This document shows positions 39,101-44,300 of a DNA stretch of 64,000 bases, one piece after another (the stretch's first letter is position 1; every line of letters begins with the position of its first letter). Origin of the DNA: Paracentrotus lividus. Taxonomy: Eukaryota; Echinodermata; Echinoidea; Camarodonta; Echinidae. The stretch spans positions 25,756,766 through 25,820,765 of the forward strand of contig CALNVZ010003433.1 in assembly GCA_940671915.1 (NCBI GenBank), read 5' to 3'. The notes beneath the pieces are model-generated. The model worked only from the letters and a program-made list of their open reading frames with translations. It ran no database searches and was not told the DNA's origin. The translations under genes were made by a program, and so were the position numbers.

Positions 39101-41731
39101 AAATAAAGAGACATTTTGAATAGTTTTTGTGCACACCATATGGGGAGTTCTCCCCTTGTGACATCACAAATGGTGACCGCGTTGCCAATGGGAGATTTCC
39201 TATGTCATTAGAGATCTCCATATTCAAATACTCATAACTTTCTTATCATTTATCCAATTTTCACCAAATCTTCAGTAATGTGCTGATTTGATTTTTCTGC
39301 ATCCACAGTAAGCCAATTATCTACAAAGGGACAATTCCCCTTTAACATTCATTAGCCCCTGCATGAATCAGGTACTCACAATCACATGTTGGAATATTCT
39401 GCCATTCGGGGAGATTTTGTCCAACTTCCTGCGCCGCACCCTGATTACCCTCAAAGTCGACACCATCAGCTCCGCATGTGACCTGAGGATTTCCAGACGG
39501 TTCATAGCCTTCATCACAGGTAATGGTAGCAGTATCACCAATCAAACGTCCGCCTAGGGTGTCCAATGCAAACTGCCCATTGGCTAAGCCTTCCTCAGCT
39601 GAACATTTCTTTTCTGCAGAAGGAAAGCAGCATGGTTATGATTAAAGTGCAATATGACAATAAATTTAGTAAATATTGTAATAAACACTGATTCATGGTT
39701 ACAAACAATCATTCATAGGTAATGGTAGCAGTATCACCAATCAAACGTCCGCCTAGGGTGTCCAATGCAAACTGCCCATTGGCTACGTCTTCCTCAGCCG
39801 AGCATTTCTTCTCTGCAGAAGGAAAGCAGCATGGTTATAATAGTGCAGGTATTTCTCATAAATTATTCATGATTACAAACAACCATCTGTATGGTTCTCG
39901 GACAAATACACCCATGAAAATTACCCCCGGACAAATACCTAACCCTATTTCGGGGGGGGGGGGGTGGGAGGGTAACTGTCGGCTGGGTAATTGTCAAGGG
40001 GGGAGTTGTCCTGATACACAGTCACATATACGTATATAATGTAAGCAGTCCAAATTCCAATATTATGCTACACCCAAGAGACCATCCAAAGGAAGATGAA
40101 AAAATCAAACATTGTAGACAGGGTTCGGTAACATGTTTCCTCCTTTTTGGAAGGTGAATATTACCTTTTGAGTGGAGGCCTTTTAGGTTAGAGTGTATAC
40201 AAGCCTAGAATGTCACCTTCTATTTTAATTTTCTCTGTTCTTCCCATCCCATGGGTTTCAATAAAAAAATAAATAAATCTATAAACGAATTAAGCCACAG
40301 GAGAAAGGTGCATTTTAGAGTGAACAAAGAACAAAATAAACCACAATACATGTATGTACAGCCAGAAGGCACAAAAGGTTCTGTAAAACAATGAGTTTTT
40401 TATCTCATGAAAAGTTGCGTCATGAATTCAAATTAACTACATGTATTATCAACGCTTACCCCGCATGTAGATTGTGTAGCTGACCTCACAGCATTTATTA
40501 GTGACACCATCACAAGCTTGGCAGACAATGTCACACTCTCCTGCAGCAATTCGCATACTCTTGTTGATGGGGTAGTTGCAATTTGATAGCGTGGCTCCAT
40601 TGAGACTTTCTAACGGGATATCACTGGTGTTAACCAAGCGGTATGGCAGACTCCCCGTTAGGTAGTAGTATTCATCTTCTTTGTCTGTCGTGGGGCAAGC
40701 TGGTTCATTGCCAAGGAATTCAAATGAAAGTATATATTAGTTGACTACATGTATGAATCAAACAGTTTTAAACAAATATTTGGCATCGCATTAGTGATTT
40801 ACATGTACATTTTGTCCGTTTTGTCTGTCTTGGTTCACCAGAAAAAGAATTTAAATCAAAGTGAGATTAGTGATATTTATTGATAATAATCTTACTATTA
40901 AGTTTTAAACAAATGTACCTCACAGCATCATTTATTTTCTTGTTCATGTTGTAGGTTTTGTCTGTCATGGAGCTGACTTGGACAACTGGAGGGGATTTGG
41001 GTCACCAGGGATTCAATATCGAAATGTAATTAACAATATTAATTGATAGTAATAACAACTAATAACAAGGATATGTACTATTCCAAAATGACCTTACAAC
41101 ATCAAAATACACCAATTGTCACATACATGTACCTTGACACCTGCGGCATAGCATGACTTTTCATTTAAAAATTAAACTCTGTGTATGAAATTTGAGATGT
41201 TTAGCTATGTGACTATGAGACAAGATTTCTAAAGTTGTAAATCTGCCTGCCACGGTGATGTGGTCAACATGTACTCTGAGCCAAAGTCTCCCGTTTGCTG
41301 GGGGGTGGGGTGTCAGCAGACGAATATCACGCTTAATAAGAGATGCTTGGGGCTGTAGTCTCTGTGAAAGTTCCTTATCTTAAACTCAAGATCTAACAGT
41401 TACATTTTTGTACATTACCATGTATATTTATTGGCACCCTATGTGACATTTCTTTAGTAGTCCAGAATATACTTACGATCAACAACAGTTGCTGTGATAG
41501 TGTACCCTACTGTACAGCAGTTATCAAAATCATCGCAGGCTTGGCAGGTAATGTCACATGCCCCTGGGCCAACCTGAACAACATCTCCTACAGGGTAGTT
41601 GCAGTTTTCCAGCCTTGCTCCATTCTCATCTTCCAATGGTATGTCGTTGAGTTTAATTTCGATTTTACCAGAACCATCCGTTATTTCGTAATTTTCATCT
41701 TTCTTTTTTGTCGTAGGGCACTGGTCATCAA
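3670..41731 (-). CDS. HYR-CCP-CTLD mosaic extracellular protein gene, 5' partial (22 exons traced)
   Basis: I see 22 exons on the minus strand that join in one consistent set of splice phases and end at a stop codon at 3670-3672. Their order is two HYR-like modules, one CCP, a 15-codon RGD linker, seven alternating CCP exons (A4, B3, A3, B2, A2, B1, A1), two further CCPs and three CTLDs, about 3.6 kb of coding sequence or 1,200 residues. CCP modules are four-cysteine protein-binding domains of complement-type proteins, HYR modules are adhesion-type beta folds, and CTLDs bind sugars or proteins, so a secreted recognition or matrix role is inferred. No transmembrane exon is seen before the stop. 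The start codon, signal peptide and promoter lie upstream and are missing. Six of the seven array CCP exons lack a few bases, so the reading frame as assembled is broken there. It could instead be two adjacent genes (HYR/CCP and CCP/CTLD); only transcripts can decide. Confidence 0.7.
4039..4070. repeat. T-run followed by G-run
   Basis: About 24 T followed by 9 G, in the last intron of the lectin gene. It looks like a transposable-element tail or a homopolymer slippage site. It is likely to be unstable and its exact length is uncertain. Confidence 0.6.
4574..4731 (-). CDS. CTLD-C exon 2
   Basis: This 158-base middle exon begins in phase 0 with ICRKDGANLAILES and contains LWIGVHDQVTEGTFQTP, the classic WIG..D...EG.F core of a C-type lectin fold. 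The acceptor is a CACAG before ATATGC. The donor is GTAAGG after two bases of a serine codon, giving a phase that fits both neighbours. This is the most canonical of the three middle exons here; the WIG motif is intact, unlike CTLD-B, where it reads WFN. Confidence 0.92.
6322..6404 (-). CDS. CTLD-C exon 1
   Basis: This 83-base exon opens the third lectin domain with CPKNYRRIGDNCFRL and ends at STWDAAQK, the first disulphide pair and first alpha-helix of a long-form CTLD. A polypyrimidine-rich acceptor precedes TCTGTCC, and the donor is GTTAGT. Its two leading bases join the single base left by CTLD-B exon 3 to make a TTC codon, so domains B and C are joined by only a few residues (ELSF). Unlike A and B, it lacks the extra helix cysteine before the usual C. 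Confidence 0.87.
6715..6975 (-). mobile_element. tRNA-derived SINE with RNA polymerase III A and B boxes
   Basis: On the minus strand a tRNA-like head at about 6961-6895 carries an A box (TGGCTCAGTGG), an anticodon-loop-like CTCATAA and a B box (GGTTCGATCCCC). It is followed by about 180 bases of unrelated body ending near 6715. A head resembling tRNA-Met fused to a body is the layout of a tRNA-derived SINE. Sea urchin genomes are known for a SINE of this kind (SURF1), but I cannot confirm the family. The copy lies in the intron between CTLD-B and CTLD-C. Confidence 0.7.
7088..7329. mobile_element. short palindromic MITE, copy 1
   Basis: The ends are inverted copies of each other: GTGACTCATCATATCAAAAT on the left mirrors ATTTTGATATGATTGATCAC on the right. 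The same element occurs at 11165-11427. It has no coding capacity. Its end lies about 20 bases from the CTLD-B exon 3 donor, close to an exon edge. Confidence 0.65.
7350..7474 (-). CDS. CTLD-B exon 3
   Basis: This 125-base exon encodes ASYFNWAGSGPSGNGDC, GGWRDQCCY and SPAICE, the C-terminal third of the second lectin domain. The donor is a strong GTAAGC at 7349, leaving one base that pairs with CTLD-C exon 1. If that donor is skipped, the frame reads on for eight further codons to a TGA at 7324-7326, which would end the protein after two lectin domains. WRD replaces the usual WND and GPS replaces EPN, so classical mannose or galactose binding is unlikely. Confidence 0.9.
7909..8069 (-). CDS. 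CTLD-B exon 2
   Basis: This 161-base exon starts in phase 0 with DCERHGGQLATALTENDAEA and ends NQFQTVSLE, with AWFNLHD at the position of the usual WIGL.D. The donor is a consensus GTAAGT. It has an extra cysteine (FFTNC) not shared with domains A or C, giving domain B nine cysteines, an odd number, so one may be free or may bond to another domain or chain. Confidence 0.9.
8185..8660 (+). mobile_element. Tc1/mariner-like terminus joined to a dispersed repeat ending in a GCTCATC hairpin
   Basis: A TA followed by CAGTGGTGGCCAAAATTATT at 8183 is typical of a Tc1/mariner inverted-repeat end; I do not find the matching far end. At about 8527-8654 there is a second repeat, with GGACTTGAAATGATGAAGAA and a terminal hairpin around AGCTCATCC...GGATGAGCT. 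That part recurs at 31711-31777 without its middle. Both lie in the intron upstream of CTLD-B exon 2. Confidence 0.45.
8866..8954 (-). CDS. CTLD-B exon 1
   Basis: This 89-base exon reads CNNAAGYELVDGRCLKYSPR and ends SFEQKCK at a GTAAGC donor. The first two cysteines and the aromatic/charged helix match the start of a CTLD, although the usual W is replaced by F. QKCK plus the next exon's DCERH gives a C-x2-C pair, also present in domain A (QCRKC) but not in C. The acceptor TTAG leaves two bases to complete a glutamate codon with CTLD-A exon 3. Confidence 0.85.
9771..9931 (-). CDS. CTLD-A exon 3
   Basis: This 161-base exon encodes VVYANWLRQPAQRQP, GPDCVSAGTDGSWSNECCY and RAAICE, the long loop and C terminus of the first lectin domain. 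The sugar-motif positions read QPA and WSN rather than EPN/QPD and WND. The acceptor is CAG and the donor GTAATA, slightly off consensus but in the phase needed on both sides. About seven linker residues (ADPIGHL) lead into domain B. The ECC doublet is shared with the other two lectin domains. Confidence 0.9.
10598..10746 (-). CDS. CTLD-A exon 2
   Basis: This 149-base exon begins KCRDAGGELAVPHSTQEAE and carries KVWLGIHSM, a recognisable CTLD core with W-L-G at the usual WIG position. The TTTAG acceptor at 10747-10749 was chosen because it keeps the frame open and gives phase 0, matching the other two middle exons; the nearer CAG acceptors either hit a stop or drop the GG.LA motif. The donor is a consensus GTAAGT with two bases left over. 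Confidence 0.88.
10789..10951. mobile_element. small hairpin MITE
   Basis: AAATAATCACC at the left is mirrored by GGTGATTATTT at the right. Inner arms (GGCAAACTATCACTTCC and GGAAGTGATAGTTTGCC) also pair, forming a hairpin about 160 bases long. No coding capacity. It lies in the intron just upstream of CTLD-A exon 2. Confidence 0.65.
11165..11427. mobile_element. short palindromic MITE, copy 2
   Basis: Same family as 7088-7329: TGCATCACATCAAAATCAGA at the left is mirrored near the right by TTTTGGTATGATGAGTCAC, with shared internal ACAAGTCGCCA. The arms are imperfect. It lies in the intron between CTLD-A exons 1 and 2. Confidence 0.6.
11722..12160. mobile_element. foldback MITE with TATGGCC-type ends
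   Basis: The left arm (TTGGCCCAAATTCTCAAAGG, then AAACCATGG) pairs with the right arm (CCATGG, then CCTTGGTGAATTTTGGCCAT). Inner segments GCTTGTTGC and GCAACAAGC also pair. Total length is about 435 bases with no open frame of note. A further stem-loop (CTCTTATCAG / CTGATAAGAG) follows at about 12177-12222. Confidence 0.6.
12263..12360 (-). CDS. CTLD-A exon 1
   Basis: This 98-base exon starts the first lectin domain with VIVTRCPEGFTAVGKRCYRL and ends DTWEAQCR at a GTAAGC donor. The two bases after the CAG acceptor complete a GAA codon with the single G left by the last CCP exon, so the CCP region runs straight into the lectin region. It has the CPEGF start and the W of the first helix. Its 5' half is duplicated as a fragment about 125 bases upstream. 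Confidence 0.9.
12449..12486 (-). pseudogene. truncated duplicate of CTLD-A exon 1
   Basis: The acceptor and the first 38 bases of CTLD-A exon 1 recur here almost unchanged, with the same upstream intron sequence, but the exon breaks off after the CPEGFTA part. The duplicated segment continues on the far side of the 1,004-bp element (13528-13590). A partial tandem duplication therefore came first and the element then entered the duplicate. If the spare acceptor is used, it would need a downstream donor; none is evident. Confidence 0.75.
12524..13527. mobile_element. 1,004-bp element with near-perfect 30-bp terminal inverted repeats
   Basis: Both ends read CCGTAAATTACCGTGTATAA into the element, and the identity extends to about 30 bases (GGCGCACTT). 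A third, inverted copy of the end motif lies at about 12577-12600, and another at about 13480, so each end can fold on itself. The interior is AT-rich with TAATCG repeats (12898-12945, 13127-13160) and has no transposase-like frame. Non-autonomous DNA transposon or foldback; the superfamily is uncertain because no clear target duplication is visible. Confidence 0.7.
13936..15005. mobile_element. 1.07-kb foldback element inserted in a TA microsatellite
   Basis: The left end (AACCCCTCCCAAAAAGTTTC) is mirrored at the right (GAAACTTTTTGGGAGGGGTT), with about 200 bases of near-perfect arm and weaker pairing to about 350. It is flanked by (TA)n on both sides. Within it a segment of about 230 bases (AAGTTNCGCAA...ACTTTNGG...TGATAACTTT, then TTTATTGAT...CCTA) recurs as three degenerate direct copies from 13955, 14160 and about 14400. 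No open frame is convincing. The TA flanks and CCCTCC end fit a Tc1/mariner-type MITE. Confidence 0.65.
15006..18218. other. intron between CTLD-A and CCP exons: repeats only
   Basis: This stretch holds TA-rich microsatellites (15007-15020, 15152-15187), a repeat block around 15021-15150 with CTTTCGGCCAGCTATACT, an ATTTATTTATTT tract near 15917-15945, and AATTAATTAAT near 16023-16060. A diverged copy of the ACTACGCATGC repeat lies at 16997-17240. I see no exon or RNA gene in it. Confidence 0.5.
16997..17240. repeat. dispersed repeat with inverted TACTACGCATGC / GCATGCGTAGTA core (outlier copy)
   Basis: The segment from AAATTCGGTTTGGGTGAT through TACTACGCATGC, GCATGCGTAGTA and CCCCCAGCTATATGG occurs here and, more closely related to each other, at about 20385-20600, 22743-22960, 25297-25515 and 27993-28215 inside each CCP array unit. 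The internal inverted repeat suggests a MITE that was present before the array expanded. Confidence 0.6.
18219..18410 (-). CDS. CCP (sushi) exon C1
   Basis: This 192-base phase 1-1 exon encodes one complete CCP module: LCDEPVSGSNGQWQFNSRAP, ATYSCDEGY, EAVCRLSGDG and SWSDDAPGCQ. Four cysteines and the W before the last cysteine are in order. The acceptor is ATAG and the donor GTGTGT. Its final G joins the first bases of CTLD-A exon 1. It differs from exon C2 at only about three bases, giving Q/R and D/E changes. Confidence 0.93.
18818..19478. mobile_element. piggyBac-type MITE flanked by TTAA
   Basis: A TTAA at each end, with the right end reading CCCTAACCAGACC inward (minus strand) and the left end a decayed CTCTGAAAAGACTGAGGG, fits the TTAA target site and CCCT start of piggyBac-like elements. 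Internal sequence (ATTTTTTGATCGCG, TGACTTTTTACTTTCAAGTC) matches the element at 32771-33547 in the opposite orientation. It has a poly-T tract at 19049-19070 and no transposase frame. It lies between CCP exons C1 and C2. Confidence 0.65.
19820..20011 (-). CDS. CCP (sushi) exon C2
   Basis: Near twin of C1, with the same 192 bases, phases, ATAG acceptor and GTGTGT donor. It reads YSCDEGYRSDS and SWSEDAPGCQ where C1 has YQSDS and SDDAPG. The flanking intron is homologous to that beside C1 but clearly more diverged (roughly four fifths identical by eye over about 200 bases) with many indels. The exon pair is thus far more alike than the surrounding intron. Confidence 0.93.
20806..20991 (-). CDS. 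CCP exon A1 (intact, diverged)
   Basis: This 186-base phase 1-1 exon encodes a full CCP: ISCGDPAPAALNGGLDF, GTYTCDVGFGPS, VSCDLIDATTAEWSG and PFCE. All four cysteines and the W are present. It is the only array exon with an intact frame. Compared with A4 it has about 24 substitutions in 186 bases, mostly amino-acid changing (for example D/N, D/S, S/K, E/V, S/I, F/G), while the flanking introns differ far less. Confidence 0.93.
22097..22288 (-). CDS. CCP exon B1, frame broken as assembled
   Basis: Intended frame: an ITCAPPEDPISPGGVQGDTF start, a YTCP.GYLP middle, an SRCEEDGPDSAGWSE part and a VDCQ end, a standard four-cysteine CCP. The length is 192 bases against 198 for the consensus I reconstruct from the three B copies, and a base is lost in the first codons so the frame stops early. 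The acceptor (TTAG) and donor (GTATAT) are intact. The deletions differ from those in B2 and B3, which favours sequence error over one inherited null. Confidence 0.75.
23169..23351 (-). CDS. CCP exon A2, frame broken as assembled
   Basis: This exon is homologous to A4, starting ISCGNPAPA. It is 183 bases instead of 186, with scattered single-base losses that shift the frame and bring in a stop after GFGPKITE. Splice signals (TTAG acceptor, GTATAT donor) are kept. It lies in unit 2 of the array. Confidence 0.75.
24652..24840 (-). CDS. CCP exon B2, frame broken as assembled
   Basis: Second B-type CCP, 189 bases against a consensus of 198. It keeps the GATCCGATATC and CCAGGTGGTGTCCAGGGAG segments but lacks bases within the ACGTGTGC cysteine region and the YTCP region. 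Acceptor and donor are preserved. All of its length differences from the consensus are losses. Confidence 0.72.
25727..25902 (-). CDS. CCP exon A3, frame broken as assembled
   Basis: Third A-type CCP, 176 bases against 186. Ten bases are missing in several places (around the GGAGATC start, the CACTGCTACATAC region and the AAACTCAGG region). What remains matches A2 and A4 closely. Splice sites are kept. Confidence 0.72.
27335..27528 (-). CDS. CCP exon B3, frame nearly complete
   Basis: The best preserved B copy: 194 of 198 bases, open from ITCAPPEDPISPGGVQGDTF through RCEEDGPDSAGWSED before a stop. A missing T in GATTTTAGC and another missing base nearby shift its middle, and a third loss near the end creates the stop. 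Restoring the bases present in the sister copies gives a normal CCP, so the module is probably functional in the true genome. Confidence 0.78.
28426..28607 (-). CDS. CCP exon A4, frame broken as assembled
   Basis: The first array exon in transcript order, spliced from the RGD linker; the linker's last G plus CG gives an alanine codon before ISCG. It is 182 of 186 bases, with losses in the GGGG of the proline codons, in TTTGG and near GAAACT. Consensus cysteines are all encoded. It is the comparison partner for A1. Confidence 0.78.
29925..30905. repeat. degenerate direct repeat plus GTCTAAT-type minisatellite
   Basis: An imperfect direct repeat links about 29925-30040 and 30125-30240 (GGTATAAAGCA, AAGCTTCATTT, CACAGTCATA, AATTTGGCAGAGA). 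From 30530 to about 30905 a short motif around GTCTAAT / ATTAGAC recurs every 12-25 bases on both strands. The same motif appears inside each array unit (for example 21543-21650). No gene is seen. Confidence 0.55.
30906..32040. repeat. intron with hairpin and a polypurine tract of about 400 bases
   Basis: A short perfect hairpin (CATGGACACTACT ... AGTAGTGTCCATG) lies at 31223-31252. From about 31600 to 32007 the plus strand is almost wholly A and G, with a (GA)n core at 31636-31650, interrupted at 31687-31780 by the tail of the GGACTTGAAATGA / GGATGAGCT repeat also seen at 8527-8654. No coding signal. Confidence 0.6.
32040..32345 (+). pseudogene. relic of a non-LTR retrotransposon ORF2 C terminus
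   Basis: The plus-strand frame reads FWLCLNRLRAGVGRC, then MAKWGIDTEGRPVCKCGAEE. The W..LNRLR.G.GRC...M..WG and C.CG..EE pattern is the usual tail after the reverse transcriptase of several non-LTR retrotransposon groups. No reverse transcriptase core is found upstream, only purine-rich DNA, so this is a 5'-truncated fragment. It is antisense to the host gene, in its largest intron. Confidence 0.72.
32771..33547. mobile_element. piggyBac-type MITE with TTAA target sites and G/C-run ends
   Basis: TTAA CCCTAATCAGACTGGGG begins the element and its inverse, CCCTGTCTGATTAGGG TTAA, ends it. Subterminal CCATGATGG flanked by runs of G and C occurs at both ends. TTAA duplication and a CCCT start are piggyBac hallmarks. 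It is about 770 bases with no transposase, so non-autonomous. A relative is at 18818-19478 and a single end at 35099. Confidence 0.75.
34166..34420. repeat. two-copy tandem repeat of about 130 bases
   Basis: The unit with AGCTGTCAG, CACCCCTCCCT, AACTCTCCCAAA, TTTGAAAGTGGGG and GGTAGACCT...ACATTA is present twice in direct order with about 10% difference. No coding content is seen in or around it (33548-35098). Confidence 0.65.
35099..35160. mobile_element. single piggyBac-type end (TTAA CCCTATTCTGACTGGG)
   Basis: This matches the left end of the element at 32771 and ends in a run of 12 G. I find no partner end nearby, so it is a truncated copy. At 35290-35450 two short tRNA B-box-like strings suggest old SINE remnants but are too weak to call. 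Confidence 0.45.
36422..36466 (-). CDS. 15-codon RGD linker microexon
   Basis: A 45-base phase 1-1 exon sits between a CTTTAG acceptor and a GTAAGA donor. It encodes RGDTDIAQPSPPQR, with flanking split codons giving S before and A after. It joins the upstream CCP (ending TCD) to the CCP array. RGD is the integrin-binding tripeptide, and the proline-rich tail would keep it extended and exposed. The exon is small and without a domain, so the call rests on splice sites, phase and position. Confidence 0.6.
36763..38179. mobile_element. 1,417-bp foldback element with arms of about 560 bases and CAAAAG duplication
   Basis: GGTCATTCCATGCCAATTCA at the left is mirrored by TGAATTGGCATGGAATGACC at the right. 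Pairing continues to about 37327 on the left and from about 37628 on the right, with a spacer of about 300 bases. CAAAAG flanks both ends (36757-36762 and 38180-38185) as a likely 6-base target duplication. No transposase frame. It lies between the linker exon and the CCP at 39380. Confidence 0.75.
38186..39379. other. intron sequence without recognised features
   Basis: AT-rich intron. A segment near 38330-38700 resembles the interior of other sea-urchin-like MITEs (AATAATCATATCTTTGTGAAT also occurs near 33262), but I could not define ends. Short blocks in it match 51060-51140 of the diverged copy. Confidence 0.4.
39380..39613 (-). CDS. CCP (sushi) exon D
   Basis: This 234-base phase 1-1 exon, longer than usual for a CCP, reads KCSAEEGLANGQFALDTLGG, TATITCDEGYEPSGNPQVTC and PEWQNIPTCD. 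Four cysteines and the W are in order. An insertion (DGVDFEGNQGAAQEVGQNL) between the third cysteine and the W accounts for the extra length. The CTGCAG acceptor and GTGAGT donor are good. It links the HYR exons to the RGD linker. Confidence 0.92.
39719..39818 (-). pseudogene. truncated tandem duplicate of CCP exon D
   Basis: The 5' half of exon D with its acceptor and upstream intron is repeated about 200 bases upstream, nearly identical (for example AAGCCTTCC changed to ACGTCTTCC), but it stops inside the TITC region at the duplication break. It has no donor, so it is an exon fragment. It is the second case of partial exon duplication in this gene. Confidence 0.75.
40460..40699 (-). CDS. 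HYR-like exon 2, cysteine-rich
   Basis: This 240-base phase 1-1 exon encodes CPTTDKEDEYYYLTG, SDIPLESLNGATLSNCNYP, ECDIVCQACDG and KCCEVSYTIYM. The layout (CP start, G/P-type middle, then a V.Y.A.D..N..C....V ending) resembles an HYR module. It has seven cysteines, five in C-x3-C-x2-C-x6-CC, where ordinary HYR modules have about two. The donor is GTAAGC. The assignment to HYR is by pattern only; it could be a related, lineage-specific fold. Confidence 0.7.
41477..41731 (-). CDS. HYR-like exon 1, cysteine-rich; most 5' exon found
   Basis: This 255-base phase 1-1 exon reads VDDQCPTTKKKDENYEITDG, NDIPLEDENGARLENCNYP, ACDITCQACDDFDNCC and TVGYTITATVVD. The TVVD ending and D(F)DN segment are the clearest HYR traits. 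It keeps the same seven cysteines as exon 2, and the two are clearly paralogous. The CTGCAG acceptor implies an upstream exon that I could not find between here and 47 kb. Confidence 0.75.
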
Positions 41732-42454
41732 CTGCAGGGGATGAAATGATGATATCAAAGTAATATGATTTAATGTTGTACATGTAATAATGATGATGTT
41801 AAAAATAATGATCTCTACTCTGATAAAACTATGCTTTATTCAAGATCTGTAGACATCAGTGTTGTAGAGATTGATGGCTCCTCGCTATATAAGGATAATA
41901 ATTTACCATTAAGAGGGGAGAAACCATTATATTTGAGTACGATCAATTCTGTCCAAGGCATTGAGTCATCTCGTCTGCTCTTTCTTTCATCCCGACAAGA
42001 TGACAGCATTACATGGCCTGTGTTATCACACCGGTACAATGTAATTGACTCTCCACAGTGTGTTAAAAATTTGAATTGACAAAATTATCCAACAAAAAGT
42101 GTATATGAGGATAAACATGTATCTTTTACAGCTGCCATGCTTACTTATTTTGTCGGGATAAAAGAACATTAAATCAGACTTTTTGGGGATCATGGATTCC
42201 AAGGCAACTAAAATCAATTTCAATATAAGAAGAAATCCTTTCCCTTACTCTCTCAGGTGCAATCATTTAAGTAAACTCATTTTCAATAATTCAGGGAAAA
42301 GTATAAATGGGAGTTCACAACATGAGGGCAAAGGAGCACTTATGGAATACATTCACATACATATTGCTTTCATAATCAGCTTTGAATTGTCAGAAATAAC
42401 CATTCAATAATAACCATTCAAGTCAGTAGAAATATTGTATGAATTATGATATGT
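41732..42454. other. intron/upstream sequence, no gene recognised
   Basis: No exon signature is seen. Blocks around 42134-42175 and 42262-42360 recur in weakened form at about 57110 and 57282, which marks this as the end of the segment duplicated further right. Confidence 0.4.
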
Positions 42455-42708
42455 ATGATATGCAGGCGTATAATACATTCATTGATATCTGTTCTGAACT
42501 GTATGATAAACATTTTACTCTTAAGGAGAAAAGCAGAGAAGAAAAATCAATTCGAAAACCTTGGATAAATAATTTCCTTAACGGAGAAATAGATTGTATA
42601 AAAAATTGAAGTTAAAGTTTTCTGCAGCACTAGATAGTAAATATAAAGCTTTTAGAAACAAAGTTACTTTTCTGTTAAGACAAGCACGAACAAAGTACTA
42701 CAGTGATA

Positions 42709-44300
42709 CACTGCCCTCCAAAAGTTTGGGTACACCTGATGTCAGCTCTGTTTTGGATCATTTTGAGGCATTTTATGTCCAGTATTTCTGTCCAAATGAT
42801 GTTTAAGTAGAAAAAAAAAGATACATTATGCAAACAATATACTTACGATTACCAGCAGTCCTTGGAATTTAAGAATTACTCAAAAATATGCAAAAGTGCA
42901 AAAACATGATTTTGCACTAATTTATTCAATTATTGAAAAAAGAAGACATCTCAGTAATAATGGTCCGATCAATGTAAAATTTTGTATGGATGTTAAGGCA
43001 TATGTAAATATAACCCTGTACTGTTTTGTATTTTGAGACAACACTTTATTAATTATGCAAATTTATGCAAATTAAAGGTCTATTTTTAGAAATTTATAAA
43101 TTTTTTGTTTTAAAAATTGCTATGAAGCCCATTTTTGGGTAAAAGTTGCTGAGTATAATAGTCAACAACATTTTGATTAAAAGTTGGACGTTCTCCATGA
43201 CTTCCTTTTATTATTTGTTTTAATTCCTATTGTTTTCGATTATTTTTATTTTTATGTATTTCTTAATGTTTTTTGGCTCTTTTCTGTTTCAGAAAATGAA
43301 GCAAATATTATCTTACATTCTATCTAGGTCTGACATACAATAATGCAATGTTGTATAACCTAATAACACACTGGGCATTGTTCAGAACAATAGTTGCACT
43401 ACGCTGTAAGGAAAAAGTCACAAAAGGCATATTTCGAGTTGGCAGCGGTTGCGCAGCAGTCAAGGATGTTTTATAGTTGGTTAAATTGGCCGAGACCTCC
43501 CCCAGTCAGAACAGTCATCATTTAATCTTTATATAAAAACTTATTAAGTAAGGAACCATTGTTTTGATGTGTCATTAGGAAAGTTTTAAAATATCGAAAA
43601 AAATTCAATTATTGCCCATTTGTGTACTGACTGCACCATTCACCTGAATTGCTCTACAACACTCTTAATTGCATCTAAAAGGGTATAAGTATCATCTTGG
43701 ACATCTTGAAATCAATCAAGGTACATTTCAGAAACATAAAAGAGCCAAAAACATTGCGAAAACAATCGAAAACAATAGAAAGTAATAAACAAAAGAATAC
43801 AAAGGAATTCATGAGAAAGTCCAACTTTTTAATCATACTTTGTTGAGTATTATACTCAGCAGCTTTTAACAAAAAAATGGGCTTCATAGCAATTTTAAAC
43901 AAGTATTGATAAATTTCTAAAAAATAGACCTTTAATTTGATAAATTTGCATAATTAATAAAGTGTTGTCTCAAAATAAAAACAAAGAGTACTGGGTTATA
44001 TTTTACATGTGCCTCAACATCCATGCAAATTTTACATGAGATCAGACCATTGTTAGCCGAGATATCTATTTTTTAATAATTGAATGAATTAGTGAAAAAT
44101 CACGCTTTTGCACTTTTTGCATATTTTTGGAGTAATTTCTAAATTCCAAGGAGACTTGGCATGGTAATCATGAAGTATATTAGTTGCATAATGTATTTTT
44201 TTACTTAAACATCATTTGGACTGAAATACTGGACATAAATTGCCCCAAAATGATCCAAAACAGAGCTGACATTAGGTGTACCCAACTTTGGAGGGCAGTG
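42709..44300. mobile_element. 1,592-bp Tc1/mariner-like foldback element inside the retrotransposon
   Basis: CACTGCCCTCCAAAAGTTTG at the left is mirrored by AACTTTGGAGGGCAGTG at the right (a few bases differ), with TA on both outer sides. The arms pair for roughly 700 bases each, so the whole element is nearly one palindrome, with no transposase frame. The TA duplication and CACTG..CTCCAAAAGTTTG end are typical of Tc1/mariner MITEs. Confidence 0.78.
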
